A DNA stretch of 64,000 bases from Pachyseris speciosa (taxonomy: Eukaryota; Cnidaria; Anthozoa; Scleractinia; Pachyseridae): assembly GCA_016490735.1 (NCBI GenBank), contig JAEMWC010000080.1, positions 1,257,501-1,321,500 of the forward strand, given 5' to 3'. Shown here in pieces: positions 1 to 10,692 of this stretch (position 1 is the stretch's first letter; the number at the start of each line of letters is the position of its first letter). Below the pieces are notes generated by a model. It saw only the letters and a list, made by a program, of their open reading frames with translations. It was not told the DNA's origin and searched no databases. Position numbers and translations under genes: made by a program.

Positions 1-194
1 TAAATAAATACTTTTGTGCAAAGAGCCTTTCAATTTGCGTGAATTAGTCGACCGTGAACTAACACGAAACATCGCTTCATATTCTATGGCCCCTTCTTTT
101 TCTTAACAATAACAAACAGTTGCCGTTCTAGGATTCAAGCATTGCCATGGAGGGCGAAGTTTACACTCTTGGAGAGGTATGGGAAGACTTCCTA

Positions 195-1660
195 ATTATG
201 GCCGTGGACATTGCACAGGCAACACTCAAAGATCCATTGCTGTGCAAGGTGCATCAGTAAACCATGAATGGTTGGCCTGAGACCTGTGATGATGTGGAGC
301 TGAAGCTGTTCCATAACAGGAGATATGAGTTGTCATGTGAACAAGGTTGTGTCCTCTGGGGAATTCGGGGTGGTTGTTCCCGCGGTTCTGAGAGGTCGGT
401 TGTTGAGTGAGTTGCACTGGGAACACCCAGGTGTATGCAGCATGAAAGCCATTGCCAGAAGCTTCATGTGGTGGCCTGGATTAGACAGAGAAATTTAATT
501 GGCGGTTAAGAGTTGCACAGTGTGTCAGAATGTAAGAAGTTTGCCCCCAAAAGTGCCTTTCCATCCCTGGAAATGGCCATCAAGACCCTTTCAGAGGGTA
601 CATACACCTGTATTGACTTTTGTCAGAAAGGAAAGGATACATATTGACTTTGTCAGAAAGGAAAGGATTGTTTTCTGGTGCTCATCGACAGTCATTCCAA
701 ATGGATAGACGTGAAGCCCATGACCTCAACCACTACTGAGCGTACCATTGATGAGCTGAGGCTCGTATTTGCCGAGCATGGCCTTCCAGAATAACTGGTC
801 TCAGATAATGGTCCACAATTTTTCAGAGCAGTTTGCGAGATTCACAAGACAGAATGGAATCAAGCATACTTTAGTTCCTCCATACCATCCTGCTTCGAAT
901 GGTACAGCAGAGAGGTCGGTCTGCATGGTGAAGGAAGCTTTGGAGAAGCAGGTGTTACAGGGAACTGGCGGTATGACGATGAAGCACAGGTTAGCCAACT
1001 TTTTGATCAAGTACCGTTCCACACCGCATAGTGTGAGAGGGCGACCCCAGCTGAGTTAATGGTGAAGAGGCAATTGCGAACCAGATTGACCTTGTTGAAA
1101 ATGAATCTGGCGCAAGCTGTTGAGAATAAGCAGATGAAGCAGAAGCTTTACCATGACAAATTGCAGATTGAGAGGAGTTTTACGGTGAACAAGCCTGTCC
1201 GGGTCCGTGTTCCTGACAGAGGATTCACATCACTGTCTGCGAAGTGGAGTCCAGGTGTTGTTTTGCAGGTGCCTGGAGGTCGGTGGTATCTCGTCCAGAT
1301 GGGCGCTGTGTTGTTTTGCAGGTGCCTGGAGGTCGGTGGTATCTCGTCCAGATGGGCGCTGTGACAAGGCATGTTCATGCGGATCATCTTATCAGAGCAC
1401 TTGATAACCAGAAGATGTCAGCTGATCTGGGGAACTCATTTGAGGAAGGAAGCTGTTTGCAAGAATTTCAAAGCGTGTTGGGGCCTGGTGAAGTTCAAAA
1501 CCAGGAAAGTGGTCTTCCACAAACAAAGTGGAGCTGTGCCACCAATATCAGGCAATGACTGCAACATGCCAATCACTAGTTCACCTATTGCAAAAGAAAC
1601 CGAAGTTGAAGGCAACCTGGAAATGACATAGTCACCTTCAAAAACTCTGAGACGCTCAAC
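195..1660 (+). pseudogene. Ty3/Gypsy-type pol remnant (integrase end)
   Basis: This is the 3' part of a Gypsy-type retrotransposon polyprotein. In shifting frames one can read the linker upstream of integrase (around 230-375), the zinc-binding domain with HWEHPG, then WWPGLD, then CTVCQ (about 390-530), the catalytic core with VSDNGPQF (about 797-825) and PYHPASNGTAERS (about 880-915), and a C-terminal stretch ending RHVHADHL near 1367-1390. Integrase inserts the DNA copy of the element; here several frameshifts and stops (for example a stop just before LVSDNG) make it inactive. No reverse transcriptase or gag lies in the window, so it is truncated at the left or continues outside. An LTR-like sequence follows at 1788. 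Confidence 0.85.
1258..1363 (+). repeat. 53-bp tandem duplication inside the Gypsy integrase
   Basis: A 53-base unit (1258-1310) is repeated immediately at 1311-1363 without a visible difference. 53 is not a multiple of 3, so the duplication itself shifts the frame. A similar short imperfect duplication lies at about 612-668. Confidence 0.9.
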
Positions 1661-1787
1661 TAGAATTAGAAAGCCGGTGGTGAGATTGAATTTGTAAGAA
1701 GTTGTGCAGGAGGAATTGTAATGATTGACTGAGAACTGTGCTGTTGACTTGACATCAATATCTTGTTTTGTTTTCCGGCGGGAAAAA

Positions 1788-1979
1788 TGTAGTTGTATTT
1801 TCCTTTATTATTTTTGTTGATATTTCAAGTCCTTTTTTTGGCAGGAAAGTAGTGTCACAGATTAGCATATTCAAATTAGGCTCAGGTATTTAAGTTGGTT
1901 TGAATATTCAATAAAGTTAGTTCCACGCCTGGCTGTGGGTAGCCATATCTTGTCCAGCTTGTCTCAACAATATACTACA
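1788..1979 (+). repeat. Putative 3' LTR of the Gypsy element
   Basis: It starts TGTAG and ends CTACA, the short inverted ends expected for an LTR. It is preceded by a purine-rich tract (GGCGGGAAAAA) that could serve as polypurine tract, and contains an AATAAA near its 3' end. The 192-bp size is small but plausible. No 5' LTR is in the window, so the call rests on the termini and position. Confidence 0.6.
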
Positions 1980-2009
1980 AACATGAACTGGGCTGAGAAA
2001 TTAGTTTCT

Positions 2010-2698
2010 AATTGAAGGGTGTTACGCAAAAGGGGCGTATATTGCTTTTTGCCTTAAAATCCAAATCTCTCTAAATTCACTCTGCTTTGGCATACAGACT
2101 GGTTATGGTGTCAGAAATGAAGTTCTGCACTAATTTTGGCTTGGATTCAGCAAATTTGCCAACAACTGGACCAACTCAAAGCAAAAGAAATGAATCATGC
2201 ATGGGATCCTTTTGTTTCCATTTCTCGAGTTTTGGGGAAAAGTCATGAGCTAATCCTTGGGTTCCTAGCTTTCTAATCGCAAAATAAGTATAGAACCCCG
2301 GGGGGGGGGGGGGGGGGTACTGCCTTATATGGGCTATATAGGTATGTGTGGCCCCAAAGGGTATGGTTTTTTAGTCGTTTTGGTCTGAAATAGGGTATCA
2401 ATTTTGACTGTTTTGGTCTGAAATAGGGTATGGTTTGTGCACTCTTGTCTTGAATTCGGTATGCGTTTTAGAAGAAGCTACTTCTTCTTCTTTAGCCAAT
2501 AAGACCATTGACAAAAGCCCTTCTTTTTGTCTTTTAGTTATGTTTACGCCAACTGTGTACGTGAAACAGGTCTGAAATGGGGTATCAAATTTTTGGTCAG
2601 GTCTGAAATAGGGTAGGGAAAATAACAGATTTTGGTCTGAAATAGGGTAAGGGTTTCAGGAAGCAGGCCGCACACCCCCACCCAATTTTTCTGGGAGT

Positions 2699-2733
<35 letters not shown>

Positions 2734-2855
2734 GTATAGAACTTCATTTCTGACACCATTTCTAGTCTATATGCCAAAGCAGATTGAGTTTATGGATATT
2801 TTGGATTTTCAAGCAAAAAGTGATATACGCCCATTTTGCAGAACACCCTTCAATT
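2010..2855. repeat. Foldback element with about 117-bp terminal inverted repeats
   Basis: The sequence starting AATTGAAGGGTGTT at 2010 reads, with scattered mismatches, as the reverse complement of the stretch ending at 2855. Both arms carry CTGCTTTGGCATA and TGGTGTCAGAAATGAAG. There is no coding capacity. The interior is disrupted by a second element (2297-2733). Confidence 0.8.
2297..2733. repeat. Nested MITE with poly-G/poly-C ends and 9-bp target duplication
   Basis: The left end is CCC followed by a long G run and GTACT; the right end is AGTAC followed by a C run of about 30 and GG. Thus the homopolymers are themselves part of the inverted ends. GTATAGAAC flanks it on both sides (2288-2296 and 2734-2742), a 9-bp direct repeat. 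The interior repeats the motif GGTCTGAAATAGGGTA several times. It lies inside the foldback element at 2010-2855. Confidence 0.8.
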
Positions 2856-3489
2856 CTTTACATCACAATGCTCATACAGAGTGACTTGATCCTTGACAGA
2901 TATTTAGGAAGTTATAAGCAATAGACCACATTTTCTATTGGTTTACCAGCACAATAAACACATGTGGGATCTTCATGGTACCTTATTGGCCTAGTTTAAG
3001 ACTTTTGGTGAACTACTTTTCTTTCTCATAATTATGTGACAATTTACAGTAAAACGAAAAAGGCAAACTAGTGAAGAAAAAGAAGCATCATGTGCAGCCT
3101 AACTGGCTAAAAAATTTTCTTCTCTCTCATCTTGCCATTCAAAATGATGTGTGGTGCCAGATTATGAATATTGTAGTTTTTCTGAAATCGGGTTCACTTC
3201 TTGAATTAAGTCTCTTATTGTCTTCCCCATGCTTTCTTTTTGATGCTTTTTTATCTTCACACTCATTATCTGCATTTATCCTACCTATCTAATGCCAACT
3301 CTACTTGGAATGCCTCCATTACTCAGAGTGTTTTGGGGATAGCAAATATATAGCCTGTTTTACATAATTAGCAGTTGAAGTAATTTATAAGCTCAAGGCT
3401 AAAATCGTCATTCACTATTGTCTCAGTTTGACATGCTTTGTTTGTGAGTTACCTCACTCAATGATTGTGTGTCCTTGTTGTTTCATCAG
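2856..3489. other. No gene seen
   Basis: AT-rich sequence without recognisable exons or repeats. It may be an intron or upstream region of the exon at 3490. Confidence 0.4.
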
Positions 3490-3548
3490 GTGCTTGTTTA
3501 TACTGCATATTCATCCCAGAGTATAAAGGAGATCACGTTTTTAAACCA
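3490..3548 (+). CDS. Internal exon, possible REEP/HVA22-like gene
   Basis: A polypyrimidine-poor but acceptable acceptor (TTTCATCAG) precedes and a strong donor (GTAAGTG) follows. Read in the phase that joins the next exon (two bases, then 19 codons, ending phase 0) it gives ACLYCIFIPEYKGDHVFKP. The spacing of Pro, Lys-Gly, aromatic and basic residues is reminiscent of the end of the TB2/DP1/HVA22 domain of REEP proteins, which shape the endoplasmic reticulum. This is a weak resemblance by eye. No upstream exon was found; the Gypsy remnant and MITEs lie to the left. Confidence 0.35.
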
Positions 3549-4278
3549 GTAAGTGAAAGAACTTGTCAAAGGTTGTAATGATCTGTGTACCAGTAAGAAA
3601 TACTGAACATGTATGGGTTTGTTTGTAATCAACACAGTGATGTTTGGGTATGTTGCAAAGAAAACTGATACCAGTTAATGGAAATCATGCATCTTTTTGT
3701 GTTTCAAGCATTGAATGATTATGATCTTGTTCACAAAATATTTTGATGAGATAACTGAATGTGACAATGAAATCGAAGCAAAGTGAGGGGAATATGCATC
3801 TTGATGTGTTGGAGCTAAAAGGATTTCATATGGATTGGTATGAGTATGTCAAAACATGTCTTGCGAACTGGAAGTCTACTTTGTTCTTACATATTCTTGA
3901 AGAAATTCAGTTGTAATCTGGGCAGGCTTATCTTAGTGGTAGTTGTGTATTTTGTTTTCTGTTTCTGTGTTTTGAGTGTGTGCTTGTCAATTCTTAGTTC
4001 TTCAACCTTGCAAATTATAACTACATGTAGCTTCATATAACCTGGTTTCCTAGATCTTTAACTCTACATACAGTCAATCCTTTGTTCTTTTTTTATTTCA
4101 TCTTGTAAAACAATAACTGAAGAGGCCTAATTAACATGAGCATACAGTTTCCTTTAGGTCTCCTCACCATTGTTACCTCTATTCTTTCTATCTTTTTTGT
4201 TTTCATTATAATAACATTATTTGTGGTGTGACAAAGTTTAAAATAAATAATAAATAAATCCTCTACTTGCAGACACTA
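3549..4278. other. Intron-like sequence, nothing else seen
   Basis: T-rich, no repeats with clear ends and no exon with good splice sites recognised. Confidence 0.35.
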
Positions 4279-4711
4279 TACCTGCCAACTCTCAGGCATT
4301 ATGCGTGAGTCTCATGCCTGCGGACCAAAGACATCGATCGCATGCATTGACAACAATTTCTCATGCCTGACTTAGAAATTCAGATGACTTGGTCTTTAAC
4401 ACATTATCAACTAAACATTCAATTCAATATTTCCAGTAAACGTTCCAACAAACGGCGCTGAACAACGAGTTTGAGTCCTTATTGTATCAGAACACGCTAA
4501 AATGTCACGTTTTAGTTAGCATTTGAGGGACTGGAAAAGTAGCAAATAGCTTCAGAAGTGTTTGGAAGTCTTCGGAACGTCTTTGGACGTATTTGGTAGC
4601 GTTCAGAAGTCTTCGAGAAATTGTCGGAAGTTGCCGGAACATTTTTGGAAATTCTGGTTGTGAGGAGATGAAAAAATCTCACCCATTTGACTCAGAAAAA
4701 GTTGGCAGGTA
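4279..4711. repeat. MITE with TACCTGCCAACT inverted ends
   Basis: TACCTGCCAACT at 4279-4290 is the exact reverse complement of AGTTGGCAGGTA at 4700-4711. The inside contains repeated short motifs (CTCATGCCTG; GGAAGTCTTCGGAA and variants). No clear target duplication. A related 'GCCAACTCTC' end appears in the repeat at 33757-34235. Confidence 0.65.
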
Positions 4712-4888
4712 CATGTATAAGACACCCCCTGTAAGCAAATACTTCCCATTAATGGACGTCATCAAACCATGGTCATGGCAATTTCCCTAATTAAACCCTA
4801 CATTTATAACCTCCTATAAGAGGACAGCTTTGCCAACACCCTTCAGATCTTGTAATGTCAATTATTTGATAAATATACATGTCTTTAA

Positions 4889-6044
4889 AGACCCATGTTC
4901 ATCCAAGACACTTGGAGTACCATGCTGAATTTCACACAGATGGAAAATCCGCAAATTGCTATTAAGCAGTATTTTGTGAAAATAATCCATGTTCATCCAG
5001 CTTATTTCCCCAAGTATCTCTATGTTTTGTGTCATCAAGGTTTTCTTAACGTCCTCTCTCTTCATTTCCATCTATATTTGCAACAAGAGTCATCATAGTG
5101 GTAAGGCCTTGTGGGCCGCTGGTGTTGTTTTGGAACTTCGCATATGCACCAAACTTATTTGCTGGTGAGCTCTTGTTAAAAGTCATTTAGTTTTGGGTCA
5201 ACCTGTAGAAAATTCTTCATAAACTTGTTGGAATATTGTCTCCTTGTATTCATTTTGTAATTATGCTGGTAAAACCTGACTTTTGTCATGTTACACTGTA
5301 CTTTGTTGATGCATGGTTGCTGCCAAATAACCTCTCAAATCTGACAGTGCTGTACAGTTATCCCAAAGGAAGATGCCCGCCTTCTCAGACTTTTCTTAGC
5401 TAGTATTTTTTAAAAAGAAATGGGAGGATTTGATACCTCCAAACAAGTATCCATCGTAGCGATATGCCAGATTTCAACAGATGTCCAACCTTGGCGAGTA
5501 GTTTGATCATGAAGTTCAATTTTATTTGCAAATGAACTGGATCCGAGTGCGATTTTGCATCTGATAAATGAGCTGCCATCGAGTTGAACTCCCTTAATTT
5601 CTCTACGCAGCAATTTCTGTAATAACAAGGGAAGCCTTATGGAGCACTAAAATTAAAAGATATGGACTAGGAATATTCAAGGCGATGTATTTAATTTTTG
5701 GAATCCTTTACCACATCGCTTTTAGTTAGCCATAAATGTAAGCGAAATTATCTAGATGCTCGAATTCCCTTGCTTTCTAAGTCACTGAAAGTTTTATGAT
5801 GAGCCATAGATAATTGCAGTGTTTTGGGAAGAACTGATGTCTTTCGTAGGCACAAAATGATTCAAATAAATCACAACAATATAGAAAAGTAAATCGATTC
5901 TCATTTTGTTGTTATAAGTTGTTGTGATATTCACGCCACTGGGACTCAGTGGAAGAATCTGGTAAACCAATCAGAGTGCAGCAATGAACAATAGAGGCTG
6001 TTAAAAACAAATGTCCGTAAGACCTCTTTGGTGAACATGGGTCT
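4889..6044. repeat. TTAA-flanked non-autonomous element, 1.16 kb
   Basis: The ends AGACCCATGTTCA and TGAACATGGGTCT are inverted repeats, and each is bordered by TTAA (4885-4888 and 6045-6048). TTAA target duplications are the mark of piggyBac-type transposition. The interior codes for nothing recognisable. Confidence 0.75.
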
Positions 6045-6090
6045 TTAACACATCTGTAGAGGATGTAAAAATGTGGTAAGAATGTCAGTC

Positions 6091-6446
6091 ACGCTACTTG
6101 CCTGCGGGTAGTCTGTTCTGTGGGTTCAGACTGTGGAGAGTCTGCCTCGTCTCCAGTCGCCCACACAATAGTGAAAATATAATAATTAATTAGTGCGAAT
6201 TGCTCCCTGTTCTGCCACTCCTCACTCTCTACCAGCTCCCACTCGCACTTTCTTGCTTACTCCCAGTGTCCCATTGGCTCTTTTCGCTAGAAAAATAGAA
6301 AAGCCTGTGGAGGAGGCAGGTGGGGAGTGGTGAAAAATGTCATGAGAATGATATTTCCCTGGGCCCCTCCTCACTAGTTAATTATTACATTGTTACTATG
6401 GTGTGGGCGACTGTTGATGAGGCAGCTAGCCTGCGGCTTGTAGCGT
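6091..6446. repeat. Foldback/MITE
   Basis: ACGCTAC at the left end matches GTAGCGT at the right end, and the inner arms AGTCGCCCACAC (from about 6155) and GTGTGGGCGACT (about 6400) are inverted copies, extended by TAATAATTAA-type sequence. About 356 bp, non-coding. Confidence 0.7.
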
Positions 6447-6647
6447 ACTTCTTAGCAGTTACCACATTTGTATGTTGTCTGTGCATTATCAGAGTACACA
6501 CACACTGCCAAGTGAAATCTATTGTTTAAAATAAAGTATTGTTGTTGAAAAAGTTCTTCACATTCTCAATGCAGAGATTGTTTGGCACTGGTGATATGTT
6601 AACAATTTACAGGTTGACTTAACAAAAAAAATCATTGTTTCTGTTAG

Positions 6648-6806
6648 ATCCGAAAGTGGGTTCATGAACAGAAAGGAAAGATATTGCAAATAAGGCCTGA
6701 AGATGAAGAGTATGTGAAACAACGGACTGCTGAACTTGCAGCAAAAGCTGAACTGGCTGCGAAACAAACTGTTCAAGATACAGTGAAAGAAACTGCCAAG
6801 TCATGA
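6648..6806 (+). CDS. Terminal exon, possible REEP/HVA22-like gene
   Basis: The acceptor TTTCTGTTAG precedes an open stretch of 52 codons ending TGA at 6804-6806. It starts IRKWVHEQKGKIL and ends QDTVKETAKS; the second half is Ala/Lys/Glu-rich and would form a charged helix. It joins in phase 0 with the exon at 3490-3548. Cytosolic charged tails after a hairpin membrane domain are usual in REEP-type proteins, so the two exons could be the end of one such gene, but the identification is tentative. A possible poly(A) signal AATAAA is at 7559-7564. Confidence 0.5.
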   Translation: MRKWVHEQKGKILQIRPEDEEYVKQRTAELAAKAELAAKQTVQDTVKETAKS

Positions 6807-7082
6807 GAAACAGTCCTGCTCTGTTACAGCTCTTGTGGAACCTGCACATGTGTGCTGAGCAAGGTTTTGCTGTAGAACATATGATTGTAAACCTTGAAGA
6901 ATCGTTGATGTTCTGAGGAGAACATAGTTAAAGCAGCTGAGTACAGCTGACGCACTTTTGTCTGAGTTGTCTGGCAGTCATCAACCTGTCCTAAGTTTTC
7001 CAGATACCAGACACACAGCGACTACCTGCGATTCTCCACTAGGGCAATAATATTAAACTCCTTCCAATTTGATACAGTTTAA

Positions 7083-7316
7083 AGGAGCCCGGTCACGATA
7101 TTTTGGGTCATTATAAGAGACATAAAAAATGCATTTAAATAATGGGAAACAGTGAAATAACAATTTGTCAGGGAAGATAAGCACCAAAGAGACAAAAATA
7201 AATGCAAATATGGCGAGGATGGTGAAGGATGGAGAAGATCGAAACGGATTGCAAAGGACCTTTTTGAAAAATTGAGGCTAAACTTTTCAAAATCCAAAGA
7301 CTGTGACCGAGCTCCT
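7083..7316. repeat. TTAA-flanked MITE, 234 bp
   Basis: The ends AGGAGCCCGGTCAC and GTGACCGAGCTCCT are inverted with one mismatch. TTAA directly borders both (7079-7082, 7317-7320). It sits in the presumed 3' region of the gene ending at 6806. Confidence 0.85.
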
Positions 7317-7880
7317 TTAACGTTGTGGCTGTTGAGTATATTGACGGAACCTCATTAAAGCCTGAGCATTTGAGTGACTGCTATGTAACTCTATTTTAAT
7401 GGATTTATGAGCTTTGTGTGACCTTAGGAAGTCTCAAAAGATGCTTATTCGTGTTTTTTTTTCGTCTTGATGACAAGGAAGGTTGACTCTAGAAGACACT
7501 GGATTCTTGTTATATGAAATTATTCAAATTATAGGGGTTAAATTAACAGATGAAAATGAATAAACATTACTTTGGTTACATGGCAGTGAAAGTCAGACAT
7601 CCAAATGAGTATCCTTTTGCCTGAAATCTCTTTCAACCTGGAAAATAATGAAAATTATTGCATCAGAGCTTGTGAAATTATAAATTATGTGTGTGTTCTT
7701 TGGGGGGAGGGGGAGGGAAGTGGCTTAGTGGGTGCAAGTGAAGAACAAAGAGAGTCGTGTGTTGTACAACAGCGAAAACTTGTATGGTTCTACAAATTTG
7801 GGTAATTTAACAGACTTTTGTGTGCTTATCCTTCCCCCAGCATTGAAACGCCTGTAAAATATTCAGGTGCGGCGACTTTG

Positions 7881-8080
7881 CAAAGTTATATAGATCCTAT
7901 TCCTAAAAAGGTGCCTTTAGATTATTCTTTTCTTCGTATTAAAAATAGCCTCACTAACCTCGTTCGGGATAAAAAATTCTTAAGAATTTTTATCTCAAAA
8001 GCGAGGTTAGTGAGGCTATTTTGAATAAGTACAAAAGAATAATTTAAAGCCAGCCATTTTTGCACAGGGTCTATAACTTG
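7881..8080. repeat. Foldback element with long hairpin
   Basis: Nearly perfect inverted arms meet at AATTCTTAAGAATT near 7977-7986. AATAGCCTCACTAACCTCG on the left is matched by CGAGGTTAGTGAGGCTATT on the right, extending outward with mismatches to AGTTATA/TATAACT. Confidence 0.8.
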
Positions 8081-9401
8081 ATGATTCTAGAAGATATGGT
8101 TCACAAACTTGGCTATTTTATTAACTTTCTTTGAATCGCTCCTTTCAGTAGCGTCGCTAGAATTTTGCTTCAAGACCAATAGCAAAAGTTGAAAAAAAAA
8201 GTGCAAGGACCAAAGAGGCGGTTGTATGATTTCGCAGACGGATCCTGTATGTAAAATCACTCTTCAAGCAGTCGGACACAAATGGAAACTGAAAAGTAGA
8301 ATTGTGGAGTAGAGACTAGTCACTACTGAACACAAACCCAGATGAGGAAGAGATAAAGTGAAAACGCCATATGACAGCATGTTGAAACGAAACGATATAT
8401 AAGATCTGCGACCAATTGGAAGTTTATCAACAGATGTAAATAGACTACGGAGCGTATGAATATTTCTGAGCGTTTTATTTGTAATTCAGTGAAGCACATC
8501 ATTAATCTAAACGCGCATTTTTTCGCGCAACTGAAATAAGTTATAGATTATTTAATAAAGAGAATTAGCTGTGTTTTTTACAGATAGTGCTGGAAACAAG
8601 TTTTCCTCCTGAAACCAAGCGGATTGTCCTAAGCCAGTTGTTCGTAGAGAATTTAGTGCTGTCTAGAGGTTTGTAATTTCCACTGATTTCCATTCGGCTT
8701 GTTTGGTCGAGGGTTTATTTTGCTTCCCGGTAAACGATCGTCTCACTACAAACATGGACATGAATGCTCAATGTTTTTTATCCCGAAAAAGCTATACCAA
8801 GACAGCTTAAAATCCAAATAATATTTTGATAATTTTTGTGTGTTAACTAGGGCACCCAACGAAGAAAAATGCATGATCACTCATTCTCCATTTTCCCAGA
8901 GTAGTTGCTGTAAGCCAGTAACGTCTGTCTGTATCACGTATATTAGCTTATATTTAAGGCGCCAAAATTTACTCGGCGACCGAAAATATGTCAACTATTA
9001 TTCTAAAAGTCCTTCTAAAATGTCCGAGTTACTTTTTTACCTTCTGAAAACATAACTGCAAACAGACTAGAGCTTCATGATTTTCTCCCGCAAACAAAAT
9101 GAGTTTGTACATCTCTTTTCCGCCAATTGACGGTGACAGCTTGAACGGCAATTGACGTGAGGTGTCTGCCCTGCACAAATTTCCATTACAATTCTGAACA
9201 TCCTTACGTCGTAAACATTTCCTGTCCAATTCTTTATTAGCATATTTTACTTCTGTTCAGCTGAAAACAGCTTTATAGAAATATTTTCAAGCGTCCCATC
9301 ATACATGAAATGAGAACCTGAACAATTGCTCAATTTTCAAGTTCAGAGACTTTGGTTTGAAGAAATCGCCGAAAATTCAATGTCAGGCTCACTCCACAAC
9401 G
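8081..9401. other. No gene recognised
   Basis: AT-rich sequence with only short reading frames on both strands; no convincing exon pair or repeat ends. Confidence 0.35.
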
Positions 9402-9609
9402 AGGATACTTCACAAATCAATGTGATCAAGTAAGCGGAAGCCACTCAAAAGGCACTAAGGCCACAAGGTAGCGGGCATTACCCCTTAAATCTACCAAAGC
9501 AAAGATTGAGCCCAAGCATTAGCAGCCATGGACAACTGTTTCGGCCTTGTTAGGCCTCATCAGCGAGTGGCTTCAGCTTACTTGATCACATTGATTTGTG
9601 AAGTATCCT
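9402..9609 (-). mobile_element. Inverted-repeat element carrying a hammerhead ribozyme
   Basis: The arms 9402-9446 and 9565-9609 are 45-base inverted copies with one mismatch (AGGATACTTCACAAATCAAT at the outer side). The 118-base loop between them contains the ribozyme core on the minus strand. This may be a fragment of a Penelope-like or retrozyme-like repeat, groups known to carry type I hammerheads, but no protein-coding part remains. Confidence 0.7.
9519..9575 (-). ncRNA. Type I hammerhead ribozyme, complete core
   Basis: Reading the minus strand: helix I strand AGCCA (9572-9568), CTGATGA (9563-9557), helix II GGCCT-AACA-AGGCC (five perfect pairs), GAAA (9542-9539), a very short helix III (C-G plus A-U) closing AGTT, cleavage triplet GTC (9533-9531), and the other helix I strand TGGCT (9528-9524). 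Every invariant core base is present. The predicted cut is between 9531 and 9530. Helix I has an internal loop as in natural fast-cleaving versions. The short helix III is typical of retrotransposon hammerheads, which often act as dimers. Confidence 0.8.
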
Positions 9610-9772
9610 TGTCACTCCAGCCACATCCCACAAGCTTTACGTTTTCAATCCAAAACAAAATTTCTTCCGTATCTCATCCTTAATTTTCAAGATGTATTTT
9701 AATGATTTTATTGGATAACAGCCCCACGAAGGTCTTCTCCTTTAACTGAGTATATCAGTGCGCTTGTAGTTT

Positions 9773-9991
9773 TTATTACACCCATTTTGAAATCACTGGT
9801 GATCCTTGCAATCTGATTGGCTCTCAACAGTGCAATTTATTCCTAAATTGCACCATTTTTTACTCTAAATCGCATCCTTTCTGCACCTCATCAAAATGAA
9901 AGTGAAATAATACCAACCTATCAAATTTCATGGATAATCAAATCTTAATATTGACAAAAAAACCTGTGTGATTTCAAAATGGGTGTAATAA
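9773..9991. repeat. MITE with perfect 24-bp inverted ends
   Basis: TTATTACACCCATTTTGAAA TCAC at 9773-9796 is the exact reverse complement of 9968-9991. The interior holds smaller inverted pieces (GTGCAATTTA...TAAATTGCAC). Confidence 0.8.
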
Positions 9992-10015
9992 AGTGGTAAC
10001 TGAACTTCGTGTCAT

Positions 10016-10080
10016 GCAATTTTGGTCTGAAATCATACTTGTGATTTTGAAATCACGCGTATGATTTCAGACCAAATTGC
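10016..10080. repeat. Compact hairpin repeat
   Basis: GCAATTTTGGTCTGAAATCA on the left pairs with TGATTTCAGACCAAATTGC on the right with one bulged T; the loop is only a few bases. A stand-alone palindrome next to the MITE at 9773-9991. Confidence 0.7.
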
Positions 10081-10166
10081 ACTCCACTCAGTTCAATTAC
10101 CATTATAAATTCACCCCTCTGAATGGGAGTTACGTTATAACCGTTCAAAAATTCCTCCTTTTACAG

Positions 10167-10692
10167 ATGGTGGAAAAGTTTGCGTTATTCGTTATCCTAT
10201 ACACAACGTTTCTTGTATGTTGTGACGCTGGATGGGTAACCTGGGTCAAACTCAACACCAGTCCCGTTTGTTTCGGCGCCAGAGACAACAAATATGGCGC
10301 GTTTACACCTGGTAAGAATGCGTTCATATGGGCTTTCATGCTCAAACACCGTTCCGGGTACGTCACTTTGTAGCGTTGGCGGCGGAAGTAGTAGAAGAAG
10401 TCCGTGGGGTTGTACTCCAAATCACAGGGACATTGTAACCTTTCTGACAGACGACAGAAACACGGTCATCGGTCCTCGTTTCTCGCAGCCTATTGCACGA
10501 CACTACTACCATCTCCCAGGCTACCACTCGTCATCGCCTCACTTGATATTCTTCATGGGAAAGAGCGCTTACGGTTTGCATCATATGGCCGAGTTACGTC
10601 TGTGGTATGGCGAAGATTTGTTTGATCATACGGAGAGCGATAACGGTGGAACATCCTGTGCAGACGTTTACGGACTGATGTACAAGAACTGA
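10167..10692 (+). pseudogene. Secreted cnidarian-type protein, one frameshift
   Basis: The ATG at 10167 follows a good acceptor (CCTCCTTTTACAG), so an upstream non-coding exon is likely. The first about 20 residues (MVEKFALFVILYTTFLVCCDA) are a clear signal peptide; the mature part starts GWVTWVKLNTSPVCFGARDN. The frame then stops at TAG in 'GYVTL*' (about 10371), but one base over it continues as CSVGGGSS, GCTPNHRDIV, HYYHLPGYH and ELRLWYGEDL and ends DVYGLMYKN at 10692. A single extra T in the CTTTG run explains this. I believe similar uncharacterised proteins occur in corals and anemones; function unknown. Either a young pseudogene or a sequencing error, since the rest of the frame is clean. 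Confidence 0.7.

Noticed and set aside
1244..1558. Separate small genes in the Gypsy remnant
   Set aside because: Overlapping frames created by the 53-bp duplication in the integrase.
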